Assembly: GCA_964548595.1 (NCBI GenBank)
Contig: CAZJQO010000037.1
Location: 1 to 20,031 of the forward strand
Source: JAJYVH01 sp964548595
GTDB lineage: Archaea > Micrarchaeota > Micrarchaeia > Micrarchaeales > CABMGC01
DNA: 20,031 bases
Direction of reading: 5' to 3'
Shown here: positions 8,901 through 15,704 of the stretch, one piece after another
How the letters are laid out: every line of letters starts with the position of its first letter
Position numbering within the stretch: the stretch's first letter is position 1
Translations under genes and position numbers: made by a program
The notes under the pieces: generated by a model
The model's input: only the letters and a program-made list of their open reading frames with translations
What the model was told of the DNA's origin: nothing
Databases searched by the model: none

Positions 8901-11366
8901 TACCTGGAGAACCAGGGCGCGCTGCAGCTGCTTACTGCTGCCGGACAGTTCTACTCGTCTCTGTCTTCTTCCGAACTGGGGATCGGCGGCTACAAGAGCA
9001 GCGGTTCTGCGCCGCAGCTCAGCATCTCCGCGGCCCCGGTAGGCTGGGGCCAGACAGACACAGTTATAGCAACGGCCTCGGCAACTACAGACACTGTCAG
9101 CATAAACATAGAGGGCTATTCAGAGCCCGTGGCTACGGGCACAGGCAAAGTCACCTACTACATATGCGCCACTGAGCCATCGCTTGCTGACCCGAACCCG
9201 GGCGGCTGCCTTGCGCCCGGCAGCTATGAGATAAAGGCCACGCAGGTTGCGAGCGACGGCAGCTCGAGCAGCAGCACAGACTACACGCTGACAGTGGAGG
9301 GTACGCCATATGTAAGCCTGCAGAACGAGATCATGACGACATCGTCCACCGGAACAGTACCGGACAGCGTCACCGCCATAGCGCCGTCGGGCTCTGATAC
9401 CGTGGAGATAGTGGTGCCTTCTTACAGCCCCAGCCCAGTAGCGAGCGGCACCGGCAACGTGATATACACAATATGCGGAAGCGGAGGCCAGTGGTGCCCT
9501 TCCTCCGCGACGGCCACCGCGTACACCATAGAAGGGAAGGACACAAGCGAGGGAACATCCCAGGCAGCAACGCTATACTATGTGCCTGCAGGTGCAACAA
9601 GCTCGTCGGCTCCGACGCTGAAGGTGCCCATTTCGCTAGACAGCCAGATAGCAGGCTATCTCATTGTGCCATACGCGTACACGTACACGCTGACGCAGAG
9701 CTACAGCCCGCGCACGCTCCGCGGAACAAGCAGCAGCAGCAACCCAAAAGCCACCTGCGCCAGCTACACGGCGCCTGGCACTGAAACGCAGACGGTATAC
9801 ACGGACGCGCTCATCAACGCCAAATCAAACACGCTCTCCGCGACTGTAGAGGGGGGCAGCACGTATCTGCAGAACCTGCTTACAGGCTCCTACTATGAAC
9901 CCAACATATCCGACTACGGGCTGGTGGTGCCTAGGAACATACAGTACAACGCGCAGGGCAACAGGGCATTCGGCTCCGTCTACGCCAACGTCAGCGAATG
10001 CAGCCCGAACGGCTCGGGCATAGACTGCCAGTCGAACTACCAGGCTCTTCTCAACGCCACCACGCAGCTGCAGTATTACAACAACGAGTACGCGCTGCCC
10101 AACGCGAAGCTGCCTACAGGCTACGAGACCCTAGGAGAAGCGCCCGTAAGCCCCGCCGATTACGGCCAGAGCCTGCCAGTAACAAGTGGCGCAACCCCTG
10201 CGCTGTTTCCCTCGAACACGGCCGCGCTCCAGTACGCCAGCCTGCCCTCGATCTCAACGGTCTCGCTCTTCAACATATACACGGAGGTGCTCTACGACAG
10301 CCCGCTGTACCTCTACCTGAACAGCACCAGTTATTCCGCGGGCGGCCACAGCGCGGCCGGAGGCGGCAGCCACAGCCTGCTTGGCTACCAGCGCATAATA
10401 TACGTGCTAGAGGACAGGTTCGGCAACAAGTTCTTCGCGCCTATCGACGCTGACGTTGCCAATCCGGTGGAGATAGCGCTTACAGTAGCAGAGAGCGTGA
10501 CGAGCGCCAACGCAAACTCGACGGTGCTGACCATAAACGGGATTGCAGGCACGTATTCGGATCTTGGCACCGTCTTCACTCCGCTGCCTGCAGGCCGGCG
10601 GGTATACCTCTACTACAACAAGGACCTGAATTACGTGGCCTACGACGCGCTCGTCGATCCTGTCAACGCGATCTACTGCGCATTCAACGTCAAAGACACG
10701 AGCGCCCCAGTTTCATGCATCGCCTCCAACCCGGTATCAGCAACCAATTACGCCAACAGCGACGTGATCACTTACGCTCCCGACTACAACTCACTAGGCG
10801 TCTGCAACCCGCCCCCGAACAGCCTGCTCCAGACAAACACAGAACCGTGCAACGTCTACGGCGCTCTGGGCCTCAGCGCCACGTGCAGCAACGGCGGAAA
10901 CGGAGAGGCGCGCTACTGCTCGCCGACATACTCGAACGGCACTGGCACATGCACCTCGCAGCTCGGCCTGTTCGGCATAGCAACGGTAGGCACCAACGGC
11001 GCCTTCGGCACCAGCATAACTGCCTGCGGCTACGGCCAGGAATCCATAATAGCGAAGTACTACGGCTACCCCGGGCCTGAACCGGTAACCGCGACGCAGG
11101 TGGTGCTGCCTGAAAGCGAGAACGGCATAGGATTCCAGAGCGGCGCCGTGTACAGCCTTGCAGCAACAAACGTGCTAAACTACCAGTACGCGCCCAACGA
11201 GACCGTTTCCGTGTTCCAGATAGGCCTGCCGCTGCTCAGCTACGGTGCCATAAGCATTATAGCGCTGGCTGCAAGCCTGGCCACAGTGCTGCTTCTGCTG
11301 CTGACCCGCTACCTGCCTGCTATGCGTAGCCGATCGGCGAAGCGCCGTCATCCCCGGAAGGATTGA
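5955..11366 (+). CDS. Giant secreted, membrane-anchored, sequon-rich surface protein
   Basis: About 1,803 residues from the ATG at 5955. It opens with a classical signal peptide (MQHNN, a Leu/Ile-rich core, then an Ala-rich cleavage region near GIAHGAS) and ends with one membrane helix (about 1760-1783) and a basic tail (RSRSAKRRHPRKD), so the body lies outside the cell. The ectodomain is rich in Ser, Thr, Tyr, Gly and paired Cys, low in Lys, and has about 20 Asn-X-Ser/Thr sequons by my count. Residues about 1019-1115 and 1116-1213 are two related Ig-like repeats sharing DTV-I, YS-PVA-GTG and Y-IC. No enzyme motif is visible. An S-layer-like protein or adhesin is the best reading, and the nearby STT3 and glycosyltransferase genes would decorate it. 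The in-frame ATG at 5925 is an unlikely start. The 3' end overlaps the convergent gene by 47 bases. Confidence 0.88.
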   Translation: MQHNNHLLLLLILISSISLLGFAGAGIAHGASTATTCSNYCGTGAVVSACSGSTSISGPTTCELTETNTLAFTTLSSGAVQRSGTTPVTVEPQVSGVVSYNTHSAPNFLVCPLSAYDSQGRQIHPTDQMYFYTAPYTNSYADVAGDACLNSQGSLENRISLPTSISWSTRSPASASVGALSLSDPGSMRIQLLAYSPMLEAGGQDVISNGYDSNTPIFYSIPSQAQAGLWTWTAVFTNMSGYLADSFKVGAAPSLVYSYNAYYLDSNGIKTYYTCSYDYPSYGYSETTRLSGVHQTYIPYTENTPNGALTFDANVVPYLLYNFNISSPEQLQMNQSYDIFGPLNYYTPANSIDLFPVNTPAQFYINYGGKLISGSESLLSSLASFIAGLMGGAQMQGAPAYASGPISIAAIPNDFVFLLNYSSSLGGTYYLNVLRLIPSGYYNMSGDQPSSVCPGIGCSSEGEWASAWSSYWSNTITAQSSNTYLISTLSFGSSGASVCSSGSLPSSEQASCDAFIPINISADYYGDVFVTGYTPTSGCTVHGFSRICTTGETPAMLEVKDAIGSSPQVLFQTYGTNVPVLSEIAASPTGVNIFAAGPGSGNIYAFEGNDLGYQGSFSLSFSETNPITGQETGVLNISDYLYNGGLFGVAFNGAAAGNVLGYGKQGPATEFDRAGNHHPLGLQDVNGYLYVLDDWSAGLDWQACGITIGSYGYCPATSMNLLMLRVLNVSGANVPINPTLFNDVWQQQTCSVSTPGNQGTAFSSGTCYATEPAGVGCSPSACSLEASGVCSSASGTPGDTYACINPGTKSSTYYSLSTGSYAGNETYPPYGWVLAANVTTPDGASVSFCSSGSCTYNPATMTAQGSAYPPIGPGLQNTYSAIKGIGFSVNYNSTADIIMPATTENTGWGGICIPYIYCPKAKTPQYAELLTTSLNIENYTKLFTGYSPYTCYTGSSKAGACTGLAGIGSMAGPVYSVDNPFYYLENQGALQLLTAAGQFYSSLSSSELGIGGYKSSGSAPQLSISAAPVGWGQTDTVIATASATTDTVSINIEGYSEPVATGTGKVTYYICATEPSLADPNPGGCLAPGSYEIKATQVASDGSSSSSTDYTLTVEGTPYVSLQNEIMTTSSTGTVPDSVTAIAPSGSDTVEIVVPSYSPSPVASGTGNVIYTICGSGGQWCPSSATATAYTIEGKDTSEGTSQAATLYYVPAGATSSSAPTLKVPISLDSQIAGYLIVPYAYTYTLTQSYSPRTLRGTSSSSNPKATCASYTAPGTETQTVYTDALINAKSNTLSATVEGGSTYLQNLLTGSYYEPNISDYGLVVPRNIQYNAQGNRAFGSVYANVSECSPNGSGIDCQSNYQALLNATTQLQYYNNEYALPNAKLPTGYETLGEAPVSPADYGQSLPVTSGATPALFPSNTAALQYASLPSISTVSLFNIYTEVLYDSPLYLYLNSTSYSAGGHSAAGGGSHSLLGYQRIIYVLEDRFGNKFFAPIDADVANPVEIALTVAESVTSANANSTVLTINGIAGTYSDLGTVFTPLPAGRRVYLYYNKDLNYVAYDALVDPVNAIYCAFNVKDTSAPVSCIASNPVSATNYANSDVITYAPDYNSLGVCNPPPNSLLQTNTEPCNVYGALGLSATCSNGGNGEARYCSPTYSNGTGTCTSQLGLFGIATVGTNGAFGTSITACGYGQESIIAKYYGYPGPEPVTATQVVLPESENGIGFQSGAVYSLAATNVLNYQYAPNETVSVFQIGLPLLSYGAISIIALAASLATVLLLLLTRYLPAMRSRSAKRRHPRKD
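8998..9597 (+). repeat. Tandem duplicated Ig-like domain inside the surface protein
   Basis: Two units of about 95 residues follow each other. Both contain DTV-(S/E)-I, then a YS-PVA-(T/S)-GTG-V-Y-IC block, a second cysteine 8-14 residues on, and a closing S-G-(S/T)-rich strand. The similarity is at protein level only and the DNA has diverged, so the duplication is old. Confidence 0.65.
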
Positions 11367-13128
11367 ATATGTTGCTCTTGTCTTCCGTTTCTGTGTTTTG
11401 CCCGTAAGAGCCGCGCCGCCTGACCGCGTAGTACAGCGCCTTCTGGCGCTCCAGGTACAGGGCATAGCCGGCTGCGAAATCAGCCTCTCTTCCGTTGAAC
11501 TGGTACGCGTCTGTAACCACAGATATGTTTTCGGAGTAGTTTGCTCTTATAGCATCTTCTATTTCAGCTTCATTTTTGCCTATCAGCTCTTTTATGTGCT
11601 TCTCAACCACACGCGTGTGTTTTTCATCAACAGCCTTTGTCTCATATTTTATATCCAGCACTTTCGCCTTTTCGGCGACCGCATTGCTCATAGATACCGC
11701 GAGGGAGTTGAGGTCGGCTATTTCGCCCTGCCCAAAAACATCCATCTTTGCAGCCACCTTCAGTTCCGCGAGTACGCCCAGAATCTCTGCATTTATCGCT
11801 CTGAGCTTCTTGTTGTCGTGCCTGTCGTCGTGCTCCAGTGCGTTTATCTTTTGCGTTGTCGCTTTCAGGCTGTCCCTGAACTTCTCGCCGACCGGCGTGA
11901 CCTTTACCGCTTCGCCGGCGTCTTTTGCATCCCCGGCAAAGACGCTGCCAGAGCCGGGGGTTTCGGTGGTGCCTGCCGCCTTAGAGGCACCCGCAGGCAC
12001 GGGAGCCACTTTTTGCGCTTTCGGGTCTGTGCCACCTGGCGTTAACCCGGTGAGATAGTTGGCTACTTTAGCCAAGCTGCCCCCGCCCCCGACCTGGTCC
12101 AGCGCCTCGTTAAGCCATTGATACTTGAAGTAGGCAACCAGTTGGTCATTCATCGTTACAGCTATTTTGTCAGCATCGATTTTGTCTAGCTTCCTCATTA
12201 TGCTGCTGAACGTGCGGTCCATAGTGAGACCAACAACGGAGCCTGCCCCGTACGCAAACCTCAGGATTGGGTCCTGGCTTACCGCCTCGCCCACTCTTTC
12301 CTCGTACTTTTCTATACGAGACACCAGTCTGTCCTGAGTAGCCACAATGGAATGGTCCATCCTGAATAGGCGCTTTAACGTGTGCCTTCCAGAGATCATG
12401 AGCTTCTTGTCTGCGAGCAGCTCGTCCATTGCTTCTTTTTTGAACGCATCCTGCCTGTCTATTGCGAAGCCTCTGCCCATCTTGTTCAGTTCCTCAGCAG
12501 CCTGCACCATTGCAGCTTCGGTGCTTACGCGCCCTGGCAGGTCCATAAGCGTATCGCACGTGTCCGCAATCTTTTTCACGCGTTTCAGAGTCTCCCTGGC
12601 CATGGATTCCTGCGTGCCGGCCATTCCAACTTCGGCAGTGGTCTTCTCAAGCTTCTTCTTCCACTCATCCACCTTCGCATGAGTGTTTTGCTGCCGCTCG
12701 ACTAGGCCCTTCACCTTTCTACCCGAGCCAGTGACGTACCCGTTTAGCACATCATCTATCTTCTTGCTCCTTTCCTCTATCCTCTTGCGTTCCTCCTCGC
12801 TTGCAGCTCCGGCCTTTTCGCCGAGAGTGTTGCGTTCTGAGCCCAGGGCGCCGATCCTCTTGTCCAAATCGCCCAGCGCCGTTGCGTAGCTGGTAACCCG
12901 CTCCTCGCAATGCCAGCGGGCCGATTTCCTGCTTTCCAGTTTCCTTTCTGCCTCGTTCAGCTTCTGTTCCGCTTCAGGAATACGCTCCCGCCAGTGCATA
13001 GCGATAATGCCTAAAGTATCGTTCGAATTTTTAAGCTCAAGCCTCCTGACAATCCCGTTACGCGTTGCCTTCTCGAGGGCATCTTCGGGGTTGCTGCGTG
13101 CTCTAGACCCGTAAATTACCATAAACAC
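11320..13128 (-). CDS. Large charged coiled-coil protein, function unknown
   Basis: I do not recognise this 602-residue protein. It has no signal peptide or clear membrane helix. Residues about 45-190 are almost continuous Glu/Lys/Arg-rich heptad-like helix, 200-345 are helical with more hydrophobic faces (including FAYGAGSVVGL at 291-301), about 347-408 form a flexible Gly/Ala/Pro/Thr linker after GGGG, and the rest is again helical with an Arg/Tyr-rich end. I see no Walker A or other nucleotide-binding motif, which argues against an SMC ATPase. The TATA box at 13151-13160 puts transcription start near the first codon, so a leaderless GTG at 13128 or the ATG at 13122 is likely. It is divergent from another helix-rich unknown gene with which it may act. 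Its end overlaps the surface protein gene by 47 bases. Confidence 0.82.
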   Translation of the reverse strand: MFMVIYGSRARSNPEDALEKATRNGIVRRLELKNSNDTLGIIAMHWRERIPEAEQKLNEAERKLESRKSARWHCEERVTSYATALGDLDKRIGALGSERNTLGEKAGAASEEERKRIEERSKKIDDVLNGYVTGSGRKVKGLVERQQNTHAKVDEWKKKLEKTTAEVGMAGTQESMARETLKRVKKIADTCDTLMDLPGRVSTEAAMVQAAEELNKMGRGFAIDRQDAFKKEAMDELLADKKLMISGRHTLKRLFRMDHSIVATQDRLVSRIEKYEERVGEAVSQDPILRFAYGAGSVVGLTMDRTFSSIMRKLDKIDADKIAVTMNDQLVAYFKYQWLNEALDQVGGGGSLAKVANYLTGLTPGGTDPKAQKVAPVPAGASKAAGTTETPGSGSVFAGDAKDAGEAVKVTPVGEKFRDSLKATTQKINALEHDDRHDNKKLRAINAEILGVLAELKVAAKMDVFGQGEIADLNSLAVSMSNAVAEKAKVLDIKYETKAVDEKHTRVVEKHIKELIGKNEAEIEDAIRANYSENISVVTDAYQFNGREADFAAGYALYLERQKALYYAVRRRGSYGQNTETEDKSNIFNPSGDDGASPIGYA

Positions 13129-13150
13129 ACCAGAAACGGTTGGCGGCTAC

Positions 13151-13160
13151 CTGTTTAAAA
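13151..13160 (-). promoter_or_regulatory. TATA box for the 602-residue coiled-coil gene
   Basis: On the minus strand this reads TTTTAAACAG, centred about 27 bases before the GTG at 13128, as for a leaderless transcript. It forms the left half of a 144-base divergent promoter region shared with the 428-residue gene. Confidence 0.5.
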
Positions 13161-13244
13161 CAATTCGCTTTATAGCGCAACACCCCCAGTGTTTTTTGTT
13201 AATTTGGTTGAACAAAGCAGTACTCCAGGACACGGTAAGATACC

Positions 13245-13253
13245 TATTTATAT
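13245..13253 (+). promoter_or_regulatory. TATA box for the 428-residue membrane/helical protein
   Basis: TATTTATAT is centred about 24-26 bases before the ATG at 13273, again the leaderless pattern. A second in-frame ATG at 13285 follows GGTG with short spacing and could be used instead. Confidence 0.55.
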
Positions 13254-13272
13254 GCCGAAATGCATATTATGA

Positions 13273-14559
13273 ATGGGTGTGAGCATGTTTGAGGTGCTGC
13301 TTAGCTTCGGCGGAGTAGACGCACTTATACCCCTCATAATAGTGGTCATAATCATAGGCGCGGCCGCAGGCCTTACTAGGAAATTCGACTTCCTGAGCTT
13401 CCTGGGAATATCAGTGCTGGCGGGGGTCGGCTTCGGCGGAAAGGGTGCAATAGCAGGCAAGTCAGGATACTCGCGTCTTGGTGGCAGCGCAATATCAAAA
13501 GCTTCCGGAAAAACAGCCAAGAACCTAGGCAAGATCGCTGGCGTGAGCGGCGGCACACTTTCGGCCGTGGCTGCAGCAAAAATAGGCAATGTCATAAAGA
13601 CCCGCTCTGAAGCAAAACAACAGGCAAAGGCAGACATGGCAGCCGCTGCGGCGGGAGGACCTAGCAAGACACCAGACACAGGCAATACATTCGAAACCGG
13701 CTCAAAACGTCGAAGGGTCAAAATGGCAGTAAAATATTTCGGAGTCGGAGCGTTGGGAGCTGCCGGACTCTCTTGGACGAGAACCTCAAATAAGAAGCTC
13801 AAGGGACTGAAGGGAGAGCGGCCGAAGACAGTGGCCGGAGAGCAATACGAGCCACCGTTTGTGGAGCAGCTTGATAAATACAGAGCTGAGCTCGGGATTT
13901 TGGTCGCAGAGTTGCGCAAATACAAAGATGTGAACTACGCTGGGGCTAAGGCGGTACAGAGCAAGGACCCTAAGGACCAAGAGGAATACGAGAAGCTTGT
14001 GAAGGCGCTCCCGGCTAAAGACCGACATAACTACCTGAGGCTTCTGGACAGGGAGAGGATTGTAAATGAGAGAAAGAACATACTGCAAAGCGCAGCAGAA
14101 AACAGGATTACGAACCTAAATGGGTACGCCGCAGATCACCAGGAGAAGGCTAATGCGCTTGAAAAGGCTACTACCAAGTATGAAGAGATGGTTCGGCAAG
14201 AGGACATAATAGGAATAGAAAAAGCATACGAAGAGAAGCGGCGCGCGGATGAGCAACTCAGAAAGCTAGAGAAGACGACCCGGAATAAGCTGAGCAAAGA
14301 TTATGCTGGTTTTAACAAGCACGTGGAAGCACCGGGGGAGCAGGAAAAAGCATTTAAAAAGGCTACCGAATTTGCTGATATTAGCAAATATGCCGATGTT
14401 AGCAAGCTCGTTGAAGAGCAGAGCAAGAAAAAGATAAAACCATTTGAAAAGGCTGATACTTTGCCGAAACGCGGCCCGAAGGACTACTGGCTGCCTTATA
14501 GAATGTATGAAAAATACAAAAAGAAAAACAGTAGTGGGGAGGAAAACGAAAACGGCTAG
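13273..14559 (+). CDS. Membrane-anchored helical protein, function unknown
   Basis: I do not recognise this 428-residue protein. The N-terminus has a strong membrane helix (about 16-34), a second weaker one (40-60), then a Gly/Ala/Ser/Lys-rich region and an Ala/Gly/Pro/Thr linker (about 120-143). After a basic patch (KRRR) there is a third hydrophobic stretch (151-168). From about 195 to the end it is charged and helical, with likely coiled coil at about 255-355, and a Lys/Tyr-rich tail. The order suggests a membrane base with a long cytoplasmic rod. It is divergent from the 602-residue coiled-coil gene, whose linker has a similar composition, and its stop codon overlaps that of an acidic microprotein gene on the other strand. 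The alternative start at 13285 would remove four residues. Confidence 0.82.
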   Translation: MGVSMFEVLLSFGGVDALIPLIIVVIIIGAAAGLTRKFDFLSFLGISVLAGVGFGGKGAIAGKSGYSRLGGSAISKASGKTAKNLGKIAGVSGGTLSAVAAAKIGNVIKTRSEAKQQAKADMAAAAAGGPSKTPDTGNTFETGSKRRRVKMAVKYFGVGALGAAGLSWTRTSNKKLKGLKGERPKTVAGEQYEPPFVEQLDKYRAELGILVAELRKYKDVNYAGAKAVQSKDPKDQEEYEKLVKALPAKDRHNYLRLLDRERIVNERKNILQSAAENRITNLNGYAADHQEKANALEKATTKYEEMVRQEDIIGIEKAYEEKRRADEQLRKLEKTTRNKLSKDYAGFNKHVEAPGEQEKAFKKATEFADISKYADVSKLVEEQSKKKIKPFEKADTLPKRGPKDYWLPYRMYEKYKKKNSSGEENENG

Positions 14560-14699
14560 AACTCGCTGGACTCCTCGCTGCTGAAGTCGTCGTCCTCTTC
14601 GTCGCCGTCCATGTCGTCGTCCTCGTCGCCTTCCTCGTCATCCGAGTCGTCGTCGTTCTCTTCATCTTCGTCTTTTTTGTCTTTCTCTGTCTTGGCCAT
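14556..14699 (-). CDS. 47-residue extremely acidic microprotein
   Basis: An ATG at 14697-14699 opens 47 codons ending in TAG: MAKTEKDKKDEDEEN, then blocks of Asp and Glu with a single Gly-Asp-Met-like break, ending SSEESSEF. About 30 of 47 residues are Asp or Glu. The protein should be disordered and strongly negative. It could bind basic partners such as the Lys/Arg-rich ends of the two neighbouring unknown proteins, chelate metal, or act as a nucleic-acid mimic; none of these is shown. The reading is supported by a TATA box upstream and by the tight stop-to-stop junction with the 428-residue gene. A different minus-strand frame across the same DNA yields an Arg/Thr-rich product that is implausible. 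Low complexity makes the call less than certain. Confidence 0.6.
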   Translation of the reverse strand: MAKTEKDKKDEDEENDDDSDDEEGDEDDDMDGDEEDDDFSSEESSEF

Positions 14700-14718
14700 A
14701 ACAACCACACATGCCGCG

Positions 14719-14734
14719 CGCCCTTAATTGGGCG
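14719..14734 (-). promoter_or_regulatory. Short inverted repeat in the leader of the acidic microprotein gene
   Basis: CGCCC and GGGCG flank the six bases TTAATT. If transcription starts from the TATA box at 14762-14769 this lies within a leader of about 40 bases, where it could be a hairpin or an operator site. Confidence 0.3.
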
Positions 14735-14761
14735 TGAAGCGGTGCTATAATTCTCCAAAAA

Positions 14762-14769
14762 CTATATAA
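14762..14769 (-). promoter_or_regulatory. TATA box upstream of the acidic microprotein gene
   Basis: The minus strand reads TTATATAG. The predicted start near 14739 leaves a leader of about 40 bases, longer than for the other genes here. ATTATAG at 14745-14751 is a weaker, closer alternative. Confidence 0.4.
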
Positions 14770-14834
14770 TACTTTCTCCGTGTTTGGGATGGGCTGCGGG
14801 GAGGCACAGCTGCGCAGCGGCGCAATGCGTCACC

Positions 14835-14844
14835 TATTTTAAAT
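14835..14844 (+). promoter_or_regulatory. TATA box for tRNA-Ala
   Basis: TATTTTAAAT is centred about 26 bases before the first base of the mature tRNA, so the transcript should begin at or just before it. Confidence 0.55.
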
Positions 14845-14865
14845 GTTGAAGCACATGCATAGCAA

Positions 14866-14937
14866 GGGCTTGTAGCTCAACGGTAGAGCGCCCGCTTTGC
14901 AGGCGGATGGTTCCGGGTTCGAATCCCGGCAAGTCCA
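14866..14937 (+). tRNA. tRNA-Ala (anticodon TGC)
   Basis: A full cloverleaf of 72 bases can be folded. The acceptor is GGGCTTG with CAAGTCC, which includes the G3:U70 wobble pair that identifies alanine tRNAs. The D arm is GCTC/GAGC, the anticodon loop is TTTGCAG giving TGC, and the T arm is CCGGG-TTCGAAT-CCCGG. The discriminator is A and no CCA is encoded. The outermost anticodon-stem pair is C-A, a small irregularity. Confidence 0.96.
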
Positions 14938-15009
14938 TTGCGCTTATCCGGAAATTATACGGAAAGCCATTTTGCGTGGACCGGCCTGGAAAACGCAGAC
15001 ACGGCGCTA

Positions 15010-15615
15010 TTAACTCCTGGACCTGAGTCTCCGTTCGCCATAGCCTCTATTCTTCTCCTCGTTGCGTCTCAGCATGCTAGCGAAGATATCAGCTTGCTCT
15101 ACCGCGTCATCACGCGCGTTATGCGTGTGTTTCATTCCTCCCGTAAACTCCTCCGGGAGGCGATCCTTCACGGTATCTGCCCATTTGGTGTTGTTCATGC
15201 CCATGTAGTACGACTTCATGTCTATGCCGTTGACACCGAAAAGCTTCCCGTAACCGAACCTCTCCAAATACCATTTAGTATACATCCAGTCGAAGGTGCC
15301 GTAGGAGGCAAATACGGGCTTCCTGCCTTTGCTTACGCCGCTCACCCACTCCGAGAGGTCATGCATCGCTTCCTCAGGCTCCTTGCCATTCTTTGCAAGC
15401 TCCTCCATCGATAACCCATTTATTTCCAACGCCTCCTTCTCAAAATTGGCGTTTATGGGCTTCAACTCCGCATAAAAGGTATTGCCAGGCAAAGCATTGC
15501 CAGGCCAAGCATTGCTAGGCCATAACACCACCGCAGCTCCCAGCGAAAGCAGGCTGTAGACGCCGGGTATGAGGCCCGACGCCTCTACATCTACCGAGAT
15601 ATAAATTTCCTCCAC
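15010..15615 (-). CDS. DEDDh-type 3'-5' exonuclease (DnaQ/RNase T-like)
   Basis: A single-domain exonuclease of 201 residues that should remove nucleotides from 3' ends of RNA or DNA with two metal ions. All expected residues are present: D9 and E11 in DVEASG (motif I), D109 in YGTFD (motif II), and H165 and D170 in HNARDDA (motif III), making it the DEDDh type. Residues about 32-46 hold an unusual Pro-Gly-Asn-Ala repeat between two core strands, made by three 15-bp DNA repeats. The start is a GTG at 15615 with a palindromic TATA box about 27 bases upstream, consistent with a leaderless transcript; no ATG lies near. It is divergent from the nucleotidyltransferase gene. I cannot tell DNA from RNA substrates; oligoribonuclease-like activity is possible. 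Confidence 0.88.
   Translation of the reverse strand: MEEIYISVDVEASGLIPGVYSLLSLGAAVVLWPSNAWPGNALPGNTFYAELKPINANFEKEALEINGLSMEELAKNGKEPEEAMHDLSEWVSGVSKGRKPVFASYGTFDWMYTKWYLERFGYGKLFGVNGIDMKSYYMGMNNTKWADTVKDRLPEEFTGGMKHTHNARDDAVEQADIFASMLRRNEEKNRGYGERRLRSRS
15481..15525 (-). repeat. Three 15-bp tandem repeats within the exonuclease gene
   Basis: Units at 15481-15495, 15496-15510 and 15511-15525 differ by only a few bases (for example ATTGCCAGGCAAAGC and ATTGCCAGGCCAAGC). Each encodes five residues, giving WPSNA, WPGNA and LPGNT on the minus strand, so copy-number changes would keep the frame. Confidence 0.85.
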
Positions 15616-15636
15616 AGCCAGCTATTGGTCTTCGGC

Positions 15637-15646
15637 CTATATATAG
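15637..15646 (-). promoter_or_regulatory. Palindromic TATA box for the exonuclease gene
   Basis: CTATATATAG reads the same on both strands. It is centred about 26 bases before the GTG at 15615. The opposite-strand gene has its own box at 15667-15676. Confidence 0.55.
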
Positions 15647-15666
15647 ATTGACTCGATAAACAGAAC

Positions 15667-15676
15667 TTTTTATATA
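15667..15676 (+). promoter_or_regulatory. TATA box for the nucleotidyltransferase gene
   Basis: TTTTTATATA predicts transcription from about 15699, giving a leader of about six bases before the ATG at 15705. Confidence 0.55.
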
Positions 15677-15704
15677 GAGAACAGCATAGGCAGTACAGAT
15701 AGGC

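Noticed and set aside
11398..12058. Plus-strand frames of 215 and 160 codons opposite the 602-residue gene
   Set aside because: They are antisense to a long frame with consistent coiled-coil composition and good codon pattern, and have no promoter or known domain.
13248..13925. A 225-codon minus-strand frame opposite the 428-residue gene
   Set aside because: It is antisense to a gene with a proper promoter and a clear membrane-helix pattern; its Pro/Ser/Ala-rich product is the usual shadow composition.
14570..14680. GTC/CTC/TTC-rich tract resembling a trinucleotide microsatellite
   Set aside because: The triplets are mixed and in register with GAC, GAG and GAA codons of the acidic microprotein, so coding for Asp/Glu explains them.
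14399..14758. A 119-codon minus-strand frame over the acidic microprotein
   Set aside because: It reads the Asp/Glu codons one base off, giving Arg/Thr runs, and overlaps the end of the 428-residue gene. The 47-codon frame explains the same DNA better.
15481..15525. Possible CRISPR-like array
   Set aside because: Units are 15 bases with no spacers between them and lie in frame within a coding region.
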